The notes: a model not told the origin generated them from the letters alone. A stretch of 55,170 nt of DNA from an uncultured Eubacterium sp. (GCA_910584345.1 CAJTZX010000026.1:1-55170), one strand, 5' to 3'. Positions 26,363 to 35,977 are shown, counted from the stretch's first letter. Numbers and translations: made by a program.

Positions 26363-26384
26363 CAGCAACCATGATTGGTTGCTG
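26363..26384. other. Leader hairpin upstream of msmK
   Basis: CAGCAACC and GGTTGCTG form a perfect 8-bp stem with loop ATGATT. On the minus strand it lies between a possible promoter (TATAGT near 26400) and the msmK start. The rest of the 391-base gap 26295-26685 holds only a likely extended -10 (TGGTAAAAT, near 26639) for the chemoreceptor gene. Confidence 0.45.
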
Positions 26385-26685
26385 TTTACAAAAACTACTA
26401 TAGCAGAATCAGATGGAATTGACTATAGGGGGAAGTTCTAAAGATAGGAGGGATAGGGCTGGGGATTTGACGAAAAACCTGTCTGAGGAAAAAATAATTC
26501 GTCAGAATGCCAAAAGAAGTGCGGGCTTTTGAACAAAATGACGAATAAAAGATTTCTGATGATACCACAATGATTTACATGAACCAAAAAATAAAAGATA
26601 AAGGAAAAAATATAAATATTTTCTTTCTTTTCAAAATGTGGTAAAATAATTTTATCATTGTGAATTTTGGGGGAGGGATCATAAG

Positions 26686-28680
26686 ATGAAACAGGAAAAA
26701 ATTATTTCCATCCGGACAAAGCTGCTTGGGATTATTCTGCCAGTAGTTATTGTGATTGTAGTCGTTTTGGTAGGAATATCGTATGTTATTTCACGTACGA
26801 CGATCGAAGAAGCGTCCGAAAACCTGCTTAATACATCTGTAGAAAATCAGGTCAATGAGATTGAGGCGTGGCTGGAGCAAAACCTGTCTGCTTTTGGAGC
26901 AGTCAAACAGAGCATTGAGACGATGGGGCTTTCGGATGCACAGCTTCAAGTGTTGTTAGACGGATATTACGGATACAATGATAATTTTCCACAGGGACTT
27001 TATGTAGCGGATGTAGATGGGAAGATGATGACCGCGGCAGGATCTCAAAAATCGGAGAGTGATCCGACGCAAACTGTCTGGTATCAGGAAGGCATGACCA
27101 GAATCAATATGGGCTTTACAGGCGCGTATACAAATGAGAATGGTGATGCGGTAATCAGTGCGTGTGGGATTTTAAACGACCGCAGCGGTAAAATGAAAGT
27201 AATTTCTGCGGATCTGTCGTTGCAAAAAATCAGTATTATTGTCAGCAGTCTCGTCAGCATGGAACAGGCGCAGGCGTTTCTTGTCAACAGTACGGATATG
27301 TCTGTTTTGGCGCATAGGGACAGCAGTATGTTATCTGTAAAGCTGGATGAATCCAAGGATGTGTTTTTGCAGGATGTTGCTCAAAGGCTGAGAGAAGATG
27401 ATTTAAGTACGGTACAGATTGATGGAAATATGGCAGCTTTTGAAGAAGTTGCGGGAACAGACTGGATTCTTGTATCGTATATTCCGGCAAAAGTGATTTA
27501 TCGGGATGTAGATAATATTCGGACGTCAATGATAATTATCGGCGTTATCAGCGTGCTGCTGCTGGCAGTTTTAATTGAACGGGTTGTCTATGTCGTTATT
27601 CGTCCGGTCAAAACACTGACAAAGGCGATTATGGCAATGACAGACGGTGATTTTACAGTGCATATCAAAACACGCAGCCGGGATGAGATTGGTGTCATGG
27701 GACGCTGTATGGAAAAATACGCAGCTACGATGCGCAGTATGATTGCTTCGATTCATGGAGTATCCGGCAAGCTGCAGACACAGGCGGACAGCAGTAACGA
27801 TGTATCCAGTCAGATGTATGACGCGTCTAAGATGCAGAGCGCGTCCATGCGTGAGTTAAATGAAACAGTGGAACAGCTGTCTATATCGGTCAATGAGATT
27901 GCGCAAAATGCTACAACACTGGCGCTTGTAGTGGCAGAGACAAGGGAAAACAGTGTACAGGTAAATGATAAGATGCAGGAAACGGTAGACGTATCGCAAA
28001 AAGGAAAAGCGGATATGCAAAATGTCAGCAGTGCGATGCAGGATATCAACGATTCCGTTATGAAACTGCAGGAAGCAATTGATAAAGTAGGACAGGCATC
28101 TGAAGAAATAACGAATATTACCAATGTAATAGGGAATATTGCGGATGAGACGAATCTGCTGTCTTTGAATGCTTCGATAGAAGCGGCAAGAGCCGGAGAG
28201 GCAGGACGCGGATTCGCAGTCGTTGCGACACAGATTGGACAGCTCGCCCAGACAAGCGCGGATTCTGTCCATAATATCGAAAAGCTTATCAGCGAGATTA
28301 ACGGATTAGTAAAAGATGCAGTATCACAGGCTGATGACAGCGCGAAAAGCATTAACAGCAGCAGTACGCTTGTAAATGGAGCGCTGCAGACATTTGACCA
28401 TATTTTTGAAAATATAGACAAAGTAAGCAGCCTGGTACAAGAAATGATTAATCAGGTAGAACAGGTAGACGGAGTTGCCAGCAATGTAGCTGCGATTTCA
28501 CAGGAACAGGCGGCAAGTTCGGAAGAGATATTGGCATCTTCGGATACTATGGTGGAACAGGCAAACCATATTACAGGCAACAGCGAGTCGGTGGCTAATG
28601 GCGCGAAAGAACTGACAGATTCAGCAATGGAACTTGCACATCAGGTAGAAATCTTTAAGATTGAGGAGGGTGTCAGATGA
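26686..28680 (+). CDS. Methyl-accepting chemotaxis protein
   Basis: The 664-residue receptor has a membrane helix (about 13-34), an extracytoplasmic dCache-like domain (35-280; LYVADVDGKMMTAAGS, VWYQEGM), a second helix (282-305), HAMP (305-360, with VIRPVKTLTKAI and TDGDFTVHI) and the coiled-coil signalling domain. The hairpin tip reads EAARAGEAGRGFAVVATQI, the hallmark that binds CheA/CheW. GGGAGGG precedes the ATG. The next gene, a periplasmic-type binding lipoprotein, overlaps by four bases, so the binding protein may present its ligand to this receptor. No che or flagellar genes are in the window. Confidence 0.95.
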   Translation: MKQEKIISIRTKLLGIILPVVIVIVVVLVGISYVISRTTIEEASENLLNTSVENQVNEIEAWLEQNLSAFGAVKQSIETMGLSDAQLQVLLDGYYGYNDNFPQGLYVADVDGKMMTAAGSQKSESDPTQTVWYQEGMTRINMGFTGAYTNENGDAVISACGILNDRSGKMKVISADLSLQKISIIVSSLVSMEQAQAFLVNSTDMSVLAHRDSSMLSVKLDESKDVFLQDVAQRLREDDLSTVQIDGNMAAFEEVAGTDWILVSYIPAKVIYRDVDNIRTSMIIIGVISVLLLAVLIERVVYVVIRPVKTLTKAIMAMTDGDFTVHIKTRSRDEIGVMGRCMEKYAATMRSMIASIHGVSGKLQTQADSSNDVSSQMYDASKMQSASMRELNETVEQLSISVNEIAQNATTLALVVAETRENSVQVNDKMQETVDVSQKGKADMQNVSSAMQDINDSVMKLQEAIDKVGQASEEITNITNVIGNIADETNLLSLNASIEAARAGEAGRGFAVVATQIGQLAQTSADSVHNIEKLISEINGLVKDAVSQADDSAKSINSSSTLVNGALQTFDHIFENIDKVSSLVQEMINQVEQVDGVASNVAAISQEQAASSEEILASSDTMVEQANHITGNSESVANGAKELTDSAMELAHQVEIFKIEEGVR

Positions 28681-29699
28681 AAGGTAATCAGATAAAAGGA
28701 AATCAGATGAAAGTGGATCATAAAAAAAAGAAAATTGCGTCTGCACTTGCTCTCAGTCTTGGTACGGCCGCGCTTGCCTGTGGTTGCGGAAATTCTGCGA
28801 AAGATTCCGGCAAAGGAATGAAAATGCTAATGACGATCAGTCAGATGGATACGTTTCGCTTAACCTTGGCCGGCGGAGCACAGCAGGCAGCCGCAGATGC
28901 CGGAATTCAGCTGGAAGTGTTGGATGCTGAAAATGTAATAGAAAATCAGGTCGATCAGATTCAAAAAGCAGCCGCAGATGGCTATGATGCTGTTTTGTGC
29001 GGGGCGATCGATGTAGATACCGCGGTGGAATTAAAGGCGAGTGCGGGTAATATGCCGATCGTGTTTGTCAACAGCTGTCCGGATGATAAAAATCTGGAAA
29101 AAGATGCTTATATGTATGTAGGCTCTGATGATGCGATGGCAGGAGAATTTCAGGCACAGTACGTACTCGATAAGCTATCTTCTCAAAACGAGATCAATGT
29201 TGTCCTCATCAAAGGCCCAAACGGGCATTCAGCTACTGGAGGGCGCACCAAAGGGGTGAAAAAGACGTTTGCGGCAAGCGGAAAAACAATCAATTATGTA
29301 TTTGAAGATCATGCGGACTGGTCAACTGAAAAAGCAGAGACGATGTTTGAAGTGTTTCTGCGGACAGGGCGTGAAGTGGATTGTGTGATCTGCAACAATG
29401 ATGCGATGGCTTTGGGAGTGGTAGAGGCGTGCAAAAAGGCGGGCAGAGATCCGGGCAGTTTGCTGATTCTTGGTGTGGATGCAACTGCGGACGGATGTGA
29501 AGCGATAAAAAATGGCGAGATGGCTTTTACCGTTTATCAGCCGGGTTCCGGGCAGGGACAGGCAGCAGTAGAAGCGGCTGCGGCGCTGGCATCGGGGGCT
29601 TCTGCGAAGGAAATGGAAGGAATTTCAGAAGACGGCAAATATGTCTGGGTTCCGTTTGAAGAAGTAGACAGCAGCAATGTGTCAAAATATATGAAGTGA
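28677..29699 (+). CDS. Sugar-binding lipoprotein (RbsB-like periplasmic-binding family)
   Basis: The 340-residue protein starts with a basic, hydrophobic signal peptide ending in LACGCGN, where one of the cysteines near residue 35 would be lipidated; the lipobox is not canonical. The mature part is a type I periplasmic-binding fold of the ribose/galactose group: MTISQMDTFRL, NQVDQIQKAAADGYDAVLCG, IVFVNS, GPNGHSATGGRTKG, CNNDAMALGVVEA and ILGVDATADG. GAGGAGGG precedes the ATG, which overlaps the receptor stop (ATGA). No ABC ATPase or permease is next to it, so a role as ligand-presenting partner of the chemoreceptor is inferred. Confidence 0.9.
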   Translation: MKGNQIKGNQMKVDHKKKKIASALALSLGTAALACGCGNSAKDSGKGMKMLMTISQMDTFRLTLAGGAQQAAADAGIQLEVLDAENVIENQVDQIQKAAADGYDAVLCGAIDVDTAVELKASAGNMPIVFVNSCPDDKNLEKDAYMYVGSDDAMAGEFQAQYVLDKLSSQNEINVVLIKGPNGHSATGGRTKGVKKTFAASGKTINYVFEDHADWSTEKAETMFEVFLRTGREVDCVICNNDAMALGVVEACKKAGRDPGSLLILGVDATADGCEAIKNGEMAFTVYQPGSGQGQAAVEAAAALASGASAKEMEGISEDGKYVWVPFEEVDSSNVSKYMK

Positions 29700-29727
29700 A
29701 TAAGCTAAGAAAGGACAAAAATCGTAT

Positions 29728-30282
29728 ATGCGTGTTGGAATGGGATATGATGTACACAAACTGACAAAAGAACGCAGACTGATACTTGGCGGTGTAGAGA
29801 TACCGTATGAATATGGACTGCTGGGACACTCGGATGCAGATGTGGCAGTACATGCCGTGATGGATGCATTGTTGGGAGCAACAGCGCTTGGCGATATTGG
29901 AAAGCATTTTCCGGATACAGAGGAAGCGTACGCGGGAATCAGCAGTATGAGACTATTGGAGCAAGTAGGGGAACTGCTGGCAAAAGAGCAATACGTCATT
30001 GAAAATATAGATGTGACGATTGTGGCCCAGCAGCCCAAATTGCGGCCATATATCATGCAGATGGAACAGAATGTAGCAGATACGCTTCATATTCAAAAGA
30101 ATCAGGTAAATATAAAAGCAACGACAGAAGAAGGTTTAGGATTTACCGGTACAAAACAAGGAATTGCAGCATATGCTGTATGTATGGTTTCTTCCATGTA
30201 TGAAGCAAGCTATGCAGTGGCCGCGTCCGGTGACGCCTGCGGCAGCTGCGGCGGCTGCCACAAGCATCAAAACATGTCCTGA
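29728..30282 (+). CDS. ispF: 2-C-methyl-D-erythritol 2,4-cyclodiphosphate synthase
   Basis: This enzyme of the MEP isoprenoid pathway cyclises CDP-ME 2-phosphate. Residues 1-158 are standard: the zinc site GYDVHKL with LGHSDADV, then ALGDIGKHFPDT, and ATTEEGLGFTG at the end. A further 20-odd residues rich in cysteine (GDACGSCGGCHKHQ) follow and are not part of the usual 155-160-residue enzyme. The ATG has AAGAAAGGA about 13 bases upstream. cysS follows 53 bases downstream, as in some Firmicutes. Confidence 0.95.
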   Translation: MRVGMGYDVHKLTKERRLILGGVEIPYEYGLLGHSDADVAVHAVMDALLGATALGDIGKHFPDTEEAYAGISSMRLLEQVGELLAKEQYVIENIDVTIVAQQPKLRPYIMQMEQNVADTLHIQKNQVNIKATTEEGLGFTGTKQGIAAYAVCMVSSMYEASYAVAASGDACGSCGGCHKHQNMS

Positions 30283-30335
30283 CAGGTAGTTTGGTGTGAT
30301 CTGGCGCAGGATGTATTTTTAGGAGAGGAAAAACA

Positions 30336-31772
30336 ATGAAAATTTATAACACATTAACGAGACAGAAAGAAACATTTACTCCCATCGAAGAAGGAAAAGT
30401 ACGGATGTATGTGTGCGGACCGACAGTCTATAATCTGATTCATATTGGCAATGCAAGGCCAATGATCGTATTCGATACTTTTCGCAGATATATGGAATAT
30501 AAAGGCTATGAAGTCAATTATGTAACAAATTTTACGGACGTAGATGATAAAATCATAAAAAAGGCGCAGGAGGAAGGGGTAGATGCCAGTGAGATTTCGA
30601 GCCGCTATATCGCAGAGTGCAAAAAGGATATGGAAGATATGAATATCCGCCCTGCCACGGTGCATCCGCTGGCTACACAGGAGATCGACGGCATGATCGA
30701 GATGATCCGCACCTTGATCGAAAAGGGATATGCATATGCGGCGGCGGATGGAACGGTTTATTACCGGACTGGAAAATTTGCTTCTTATGGAAAGCTGTCT
30801 CATAAAAATCTGGAAGATCTGCAGGCCGGGCACCGTGATATTAAAGTGACAGGTGATTTGAAAGAGGATCCATTTGATTTTGTATTATGGAAACCTAAAA
30901 AAGAGGGTGAGCCTGCATGGCAGTCGCCATGGGGGGAAGGACGCCCAGGATGGCATATTGAATGTTCGGTGATGTCTAAAAAGTATTTGGGTGATACGAT
31001 TGATATTCATGCAGGTGGAGAAGATCTGATTTTCCCACATCATGAAAATGAGATTGCGCAGTCTGAGGCAGCCAGCGGAAAAGAATTTGCACATTACTGG
31101 ATGCATAACGGTTTTTTAAATATTGACAACCAGAAAATGTCAAAATCGCTCGGGAACTTTTTTACTGTGCGTGAAATTGCACAAAGGTATGATTTGCAGG
31201 TGCTTCGATTTTTTATGCTGAGCGCCCATTATAGAAGTCCTTTGAATTTTAGTGCAGAACTGATGGAAGCGGCAAAAAGCGGACTGGAGCGTATCCATAC
31301 AGCGGCAGAAAATATAAAAAGGCTGCAAAAGGCGGCGGATGCAAAAGCTTCCGATACGGAAGCTGCATGTGAAAAAGGGATGTCTGCCGAAGAAGAATCG
31401 TTGTATGAAGTGTCAGAACAGTTTCAGAAAAAATTTGAAGCTGCAATGGAAGATGACTGCAATACGGCGGATGCGGTATCTGCTGTTTTTGAGCTGGTAA
31501 AATATATCAACACAAATGTTTCCAGCGACCATTCCAGCGCATATTTGCAGAAGCTTTTTGATCGATTAAAGATTTTGTGTGATGTACTTGGCATTCAGCT
31601 TGCGTTAAAAGAAGAAGCGCTGGATGCGGATATTGAAAAGCTGATACAAGAGCGCCAAGCGGCAAGAAAAAATAAGGACTTTGCAAGAGCAGACCAGATT
31701 CGCGATGAACTGGCACAAATGGGCATTCTTTTAAAAGATACAAGAGAAGGAGTTACGTGGAAACGTGCATAA
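30336..31772 (+). CDS. cysS: Cysteinyl-tRNA synthetase
   Basis: The class I synthetase of 478 residues charges tRNA-Cys. It has MYVCGPTVYNLIHIGNARP with the HIGN motif, the zinc-binding residues in WHIECSVM and GGEDLIFPHHENE, and KMSKSLGNF (KMSKS loop) near residue 268. The C-terminal DALR-type and helical domain ends with RADQIRDELAQMGI. TTTAGGAGAGG stands about eight bases before the ATG. The next gene overlaps its end by eight bases. No T-box leader fits into the short upstream gap. Confidence 0.97.
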   Translation: MKIYNTLTRQKETFTPIEEGKVRMYVCGPTVYNLIHIGNARPMIVFDTFRRYMEYKGYEVNYVTNFTDVDDKIIKKAQEEGVDASEISSRYIAECKKDMEDMNIRPATVHPLATQEIDGMIEMIRTLIEKGYAYAAADGTVYYRTGKFASYGKLSHKNLEDLQAGHRDIKVTGDLKEDPFDFVLWKPKKEGEPAWQSPWGEGRPGWHIECSVMSKKYLGDTIDIHAGGEDLIFPHHENEIAQSEAASGKEFAHYWMHNGFLNIDNQKMSKSLGNFFTVREIAQRYDLQVLRFFMLSAHYRSPLNFSAELMEAAKSGLERIHTAAENIKRLQKAADAKASDTEAACEKGMSAEEESLYEVSEQFQKKFEAAMEDDCNTADAVSAVFELVKYINTNVSSDHSSAYLQKLFDRLKILCDVLGIQLALKEEALDADIEKLIQERQAARKNKDFARADQIRDELAQMGILLKDTREGVTWKRA

Positions 31773-32241
31773 TCATCAGACAGGGTACGATTTAAGTGCA
31801 TATATCAGAGAGCAGTTCGCCTTGGATAAACACGATATTCGGACATATTCGCCACTGGTGCTTGCCTATATCGGCGACGGAATTTATGAGTTGATGATCC
31901 GGTCGATGGTTGTCGAACAAGGAAACAGGCAGGTGAACAAGCTGCATCAGCAGGCGAGCCGTTTTGTAAAGGCGCAGGCACAGTCTGAAATGATGGAAAC
32001 GCTGCTGCCGCTGCTTTCGGAGGAAGAGGTACAGATCTATAAGCGGGGGAGAAATGCAAAGTCATATACGACAGCAAAAAATGCATCTGTGAATGATTAT
32101 CGGCGGGCGACAGGATTTGAAGCGCTGATGGGTTATTTGTATCTAAATGGCAATATCGAACGGCTGACCGAGCTTGTGAAGGCCGCGGTGACAGATTATA
32201 CGCCGAAAGAGCCTGCCGGAACGGAAACACGAAATCGTTAA
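31765..32241 (+). CDS. mrnC: Mini-ribonuclease III
   Basis: The 158-residue protein is an RNase III catalytic domain without a dsRNA-binding domain: LVLAYIGDGIYELMIRS carries the catalytic acidic residues, and ATGFEALMGYLYL matches the second acidic motif of Mini-III. It matures the ends of 23S rRNA. The start is GTG at 31765 inside the end of cysS, with AAGGAG about 13 bases upstream. The position between cysS and rlmB is conserved in Firmicutes and supports the call. Confidence 0.95.
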   Translation: MHNHQTGYDLSAYIREQFALDKHDIRTYSPLVLAYIGDGIYELMIRSMVVEQGNRQVNKLHQQASRFVKAQAQSEMMETLLPLLSEEEVQIYKRGRNAKSYTTAKNASVNDYRRATGFEALMGYLYLNGNIERLTELVKAAVTDYTPKEPAGTETRNR

Positions 32242-32315
32242 TTTTTGCCAGAGAAATATAAAACAGACAAATTATCAGCAGATCGGTCGCAGATGATCGC
32301 TTAAAGGAGCAGAAA

Positions 32316-33128
32316 ATGCAGAAAAAGAAAGATGCGTTAAACGAACAAAGATCGAACGAACAAAGATTAAACGAACAAAATGAACAAAATGAGCAGTCAA
32401 AAATAGAAGGCAGAAATGCCGTTTTGGAAGCATTTCGCAGCCAAAAAACGATCGACCGGCTGTTTATATTGGATGGGTGCAAGGATGGACCTGTACAGAC
32501 GATCCTGCGGGAAGCAAAGAAAACAGATACCGTGATTCATTTTGTGGACAAAGAACGGCTCAACCGAATGTCTGAGACAAAAAAGCATCAGGGAGTCATT
32601 GCGGTGGCATCGGCATATGCATATGTGTCGGTAGATGATATTCTTGCAAAAGCAGAGGAAAAGCAAGAGCAACCATTTGTTATTGTCTTAGACCATATCG
32701 AAGATCCGCATAATCTAGGAGCCATTATAAGAACTGCAAATCTGGCAGGAGCGCATGGGGTTATCATTCCCAAAAGACATGCCTGCGGGTTGACAGCGAC
32801 CGTTGCAAAAGCATCCGCCGGAGCAATTAATGATACGCCGGTAGCAAAAGTCACAAATCTGAGCCAGACGATCAAAGAGCTGAAAACTCATGGAATCTGG
32901 TTTGTCTGCGCCGATCTGGATGGCGAGCTGATATACCGGCAGAATTTAACCGGGCCAATCGGCCTGGTGATCGGAAATGAAGGAGAAGGAGTCGGAAAGC
33001 TTGTAAAAGAACAGTGCGATTTTACCGCTTCTATTCCGATGAAAGGTACGATTGGTTCGTTAAATGCATCTGCAGCAACAGCTGTTTTTGCTTATGAAAT
33101 TGTCAGACAGAGAATGTTTTGTGGGTAA
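32316..33128 (+). CDS. rlmB: 23S rRNA (guanosine-2'-O-)-methyltransferase, TrmH/SpoU family
   Basis: A charged N-terminal stretch of low complexity (residues 1-28, rich in N, E and Q) precedes the substrate-binding domain (IEGRNAVLEAFRSQKTIDRL) and the SPOUT methyltransferase domain with VLDHIEDPHNLGAIIRTAN, GLVIGNEGEGVG and SIPMKGTIGSLNASAA, the three TrmH motifs. AAAGGAG lies before the ATG. The gene order mrnC-rlmB-sigH is the usual one. The N-terminal NEQ-type repeat is an oddity of this gene. Confidence 0.95.
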   Translation: MQKKKDALNEQRSNEQRLNEQNEQNEQSKIEGRNAVLEAFRSQKTIDRLFILDGCKDGPVQTILREAKKTDTVIHFVDKERLNRMSETKKHQGVIAVASAYAYVSVDDILAKAEEKQEQPFVIVLDHIEDPHNLGAIIRTANLAGAHGVIIPKRHACGLTATVAKASAGAINDTPVAKVTNLSQTIKELKTHGIWFVCADLDGELIYRQNLTGPIGLVIGNEGEGVGKLVKEQCDFTASIPMKGTIGSLNASAATAVFAYEIVRQRMFCG

Positions 33129-33153
33129 CAGGTAATTTAGAAACAGGAGATAT

Positions 33154-33744
33154 ATGGAACAGGATATATACAAGGATGTAACAGACGAACAGCTGATTGA
33201 ACAGCTGCGGGGCGGACAGACAAAGGTTATGGACTATCTGATGGAAAAATACAAAAACCTGGTACGCAAACGGGCGAATGCGCTCTATTTAATCGGCGGG
33301 GAAACAGAAGATTTGATTCAGGAAGGGATGATTGGACTGTTTAAGGCCGTTCAGGATTACCGATCAGATAAAGAGGTATCTTTTTATCATTTTGCAGAGC
33401 TGTGTGTGAATCGACAGATGTATACAGCGGTAGAAGCTTCACAGCGGAAAAAACATACGCCATTGAATACGTATGTGTCTTTAGATGCCGGGCAGGAGAA
33501 AGAGAGCGCATATTTGGAAAGCGGAAATCATCCCCAAACATTAAATCCTGAGACTTTATTCATTAGCCAGGAAACGGTCAGGCTATTGTTAAAGCAGGCA
33601 AATGAGCGGTTAAGCCCGATGGAACGTCAGGTGTTAGCTTTGTATTTAGAAGGGATGAATTATCATCAGATTGCAGAACATATGGGAAAGACGCCAAAAG
33701 CAGTAGATAATGCGCTGCAGAGAATTAGAGGGAAGATCCGGTGA
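33154..33744 (+). CDS. sigH: RNA polymerase sigma-H-type factor (Spo0H)
   Basis: The 196-residue protein has sigma region 2 (YKNLVRKRANALYLIGGETE and DLIQEGMIGLFKAVQDY) and region 4 (LSPMERQVLALYLEGMNYHQ followed by IAEHMGKTPKAVDNALQRI). Sequence and place behind rlmB fit SigH, which drives early sporulation and stationary-phase genes. It is somewhat shorter than the 218 residues of Bacillus. ACAGGAG precedes the ATG. The stop lies 23 bases ahead of the next start. Confidence 0.93.
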   Translation: MEQDIYKDVTDEQLIEQLRGGQTKVMDYLMEKYKNLVRKRANALYLIGGETEDLIQEGMIGLFKAVQDYRSDKEVSFYHFAELCVNRQMYTAVEASQRKKHTPLNTYVSLDAGQEKESAYLESGNHPQTLNPETLFISQETVRLLLKQANERLSPMERQVLALYLEGMNYHQIAEHMGKTPKAVDNALQRIRGKIR

Positions 33745-33767
33745 TGTATCAGCAGGGGGTAACAAAA

Positions 33768-34877
33768 ATGAAGAAAGACAATCTTGCGCTTGTTAGTATT
33801 ATTATTCCGGTATATCGCACGCAGGAGTATTTGCAGGAATGCATGGAAAGCGTGCTGACGCAGGATTATCCAAAGCTGGAAATCATTCTGGTAGATGATG
33901 GTTCACCGGATGCGTGTCCCGGTATGTGTGATGCATACAGCAGCAGTGATTCCAGAATCCGGGTGATCCATCAAAAAAACGGCGGACTTGGTAAGGCTCG
34001 TAATGCTGGGATGGAAGTGGCAAACGGAGAATATTTGTTTTTTCTAGATTCGGATGATAAGCTGGATGGGCCGGCAGCAATTCGGAAGATGGCGGTTTGT
34101 GCAGTGAAAACAAGGGCGGATATCGTAGTTGGGAGCTATCGCCGTTTTCATGGGCGAGAAGTCAGTGCTGTAAATATAACACATTTGCGTGGCAGAAAAG
34201 ATGTACAAACAGTGGATTTTCGATTTGAAGGGTTTTACAGGTATGGACATTTGGCCTATCAGTGGGGCAAACTGTATCGAGTACAATATTTAAAGAAATT
34301 CGGATTACGCAGCAAATCATATCCGTTTACCCAGGACAAGGCATATAATATGGAATGCTGTGTTTATGAACCGGTTTATGCATTTTTGGATGAAAGCGTC
34401 TGTTTGTACCGTATCAATGAACAATCCGTTTCTTTTAGCTATAAAAAAGATATGATACAAGTATGGACTGCAATTGCGCAAAATTTTGATCGATTTTGCT
34501 GTGAGCGTGGAATAGCGAAAGATTATGGGGATTTAAGCGCATTTCATATTTTTTTCGGTAGTTTTTATGTTGTAAAACAAGAACTTAAAAAGGCAGGGTT
34601 TCGAAAAGCTGTGGTGCAATTGCGCAAATACGCGAGCAGACCATTTGTGCAAACGTGTATGAAGCAGCTGGCAGCTGGTAAGTATGTGCGAAAGATTCAT
34701 GCGTGGCACTGGAAGATGATGATTCGGTGTGCGTCTGTATTGTTTTGCTGCCATGGATATCGGCTGTATACATTTGGAATTGCATGTCTGCTGTGGCTGC
34801 ATGTAGATGACCAAATTACAACACTCAGATATCGGAAAAAGCGAAGCTGCCGGCCCGGCCGAGGAGGGAACTCATGA
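33768..34877 (+). CDS. GT2 family glycosyltransferase
   Basis: The 369-residue enzyme has a GT-A domain: VSIIIPVYRTQEYLQECMES at the start, EIILVDDGSPD, KNGGLGKARNAGME and the DxD-type metal site FLDSDDKLDG near residue 95. The C-terminal 150 residues are basic and contain a hydrophobic segment (LYTFGIACLLWLHV) that may attach it to the membrane. AGGGGGT lies seven bases before the ATG at 33768; upstream GTG and ATG lack this spacing. It overlaps the next glycosyltransferase by four bases. It probably adds a sugar to a lipid-linked surface glycan; donor and acceptor are unknown. Confidence 0.92.
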   Translation: MKKDNLALVSIIIPVYRTQEYLQECMESVLTQDYPKLEIILVDDGSPDACPGMCDAYSSSDSRIRVIHQKNGGLGKARNAGMEVANGEYLFFLDSDDKLDGPAAIRKMAVCAVKTRADIVVGSYRRFHGREVSAVNITHLRGRKDVQTVDFRFEGFYRYGHLAYQWGKLYRVQYLKKFGLRSKSYPFTQDKAYNMECCVYEPVYAFLDESVCLYRINEQSVSFSYKKDMIQVWTAIAQNFDRFCCERGIAKDYGDLSAFHIFFGSFYVVKQELKKAGFRKAVVQLRKYASRPFVQTCMKQLAAGKYVRKIHAWHWKMMIRCASVLFCCHGYRLYTFGIACLLWLHVDDQITTLRYRKKRSCRPGRGGNS

Positions 34878-35977
34878 GAAAGATGAAAGTATGCTTTTTT
34901 TCCGGGGATATTACAAGAAGCGGAGGTACAGAGCGTGCAGCTTGTATGATTGCCAATGGACTGGCGGCACAGAAGGACTACGAGGTCTGTGTACTGAGTC
35001 TGGTAGAGCAGGCAGCAAGGAAAAGACCTTTTTTTTATTTGGACAGCAAAATTTCTCATGAAGCGCTCGGTCAGCAGTGGATACAGCCGGGACCGAAATA
35101 TTTGGCGTTGATTCCAAAACTGCGCCGCTTTATGAAGCAGCGCGAGATTGACTGGATGATTGATATTGATATTGTGCTTGATGCGTTAGCGGTTCCAGCG
35201 GCATATAAAAGCAGAACAAAGGTAATTTCCTGGGAACATTTCAGTTTCGGATATGAGACATCCAAAAGATTTTTTTATCGGAACTTTATATTACGGTATG
35301 TAACAACGAAATCAAACAGGATTATTACATTGACCGAAAAGGACAGACAGGCTTATTTACATGGGATCCGGCGTCTGCCGCCGATTCGATCCATTTACAA
35401 TCCGGTGGAAAAAGCGCCGTCTGAGAATGTACAGAATAAAAAGCAGTGGATCATAACGGTGGGCAGGCTTGTTTATGAAAAAGGAATCGATTACCTGCTG
35501 CACACAGCGGAAATTGTTCTTAAAAAATATCCCGATTGGCAATGGCTGCTGCTTGGTGACGGAGATCGGAAAGAGTGGCTGAATACACAGATTCAGAAAC
35601 GTCATCTGGAAAAACATCTGCTTGTGAAAGGGAAAGTTGCAGATGTAAATGCGTATTTAGCACAGGCACAGATTTTTGTACTGACATCACGCAGAGAAGG
35701 CTTGCCGATGTGTTTGCTGGAAGCAAAAGCGCATGGTTTGGCGTGTGTCAGTTTTGATATAGAGACCGGGCCGGATGAAATCATTTCAGACGGTGTGAAT
35801 GGTTTTCTGATTCCGGCATATGATGATGTAAAAATGGCAGAGAAAATCGGACAGCTATTGGAACACGCAAATCTGCGTCATACATTTATGGAAAATGCAG
35901 CATTTGGCATCGAAAAGTTTCGTCTGGAAACAGTGCTGCAGCAGTGGAATGAGGTGCTTTTGACCCGATGCGAATAA
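34874..35977 (+). CDS. GT4 family glycosyltransferase
   Basis: The 367-residue protein has a GT-B fold: N-terminal FFSGDITRSGGTERAACMIA, the linker SIYNPVE, and the C-terminal donor domain with VGRLVYEKGIDYLL, LLLGDGDRKEWL and SRREGLPMCLLEAKAHGLAC, which contains the E-x7-E pattern of GT4 retaining enzymes. The start overlaps the GT2 stop (ATGA) with GGAGGGAA upstream. It belongs to the three-gene GT2-GT4-flippase operon. The sugar specificity cannot be inferred. Confidence 0.93.
   Translation: MRKMKVCFFSGDITRSGGTERAACMIANGLAAQKDYEVCVLSLVEQAARKRPFFYLDSKISHEALGQQWIQPGPKYLALIPKLRRFMKQREIDWMIDIDIVLDALAVPAAYKSRTKVISWEHFSFGYETSKRFFYRNFILRYVTTKSNRIITLTEKDRQAYLHGIRRLPPIRSIYNPVEKAPSENVQNKKQWIITVGRLVYEKGIDYLLHTAEIVLKKYPDWQWLLLGDGDRKEWLNTQIQKRHLEKHLLVKGKVADVNAYLAQAQIFVLTSRREGLPMCLLEAKAHGLACVSFDIETGPDEIISDGVNGFLIPAYDDVKMAEKIGQLLEHANLRHTFMENAAFGIEKFRLETVLQQWNEVLLTRCE

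Noticed and set aside
27810..28421. 203-codon minus-strand frame in the chemoreceptor gene
   Set aside because: Antisense of the repetitive coiled-coil region, serine/cysteine-rich and without a start signal.
31805..32482. 225-codon minus-strand frame across mrnC and rlmB
   Set aside because: Spans two conserved genes and the low-complexity start of rlmB; phenylalanine/cysteine repeats are an antisense artefact.
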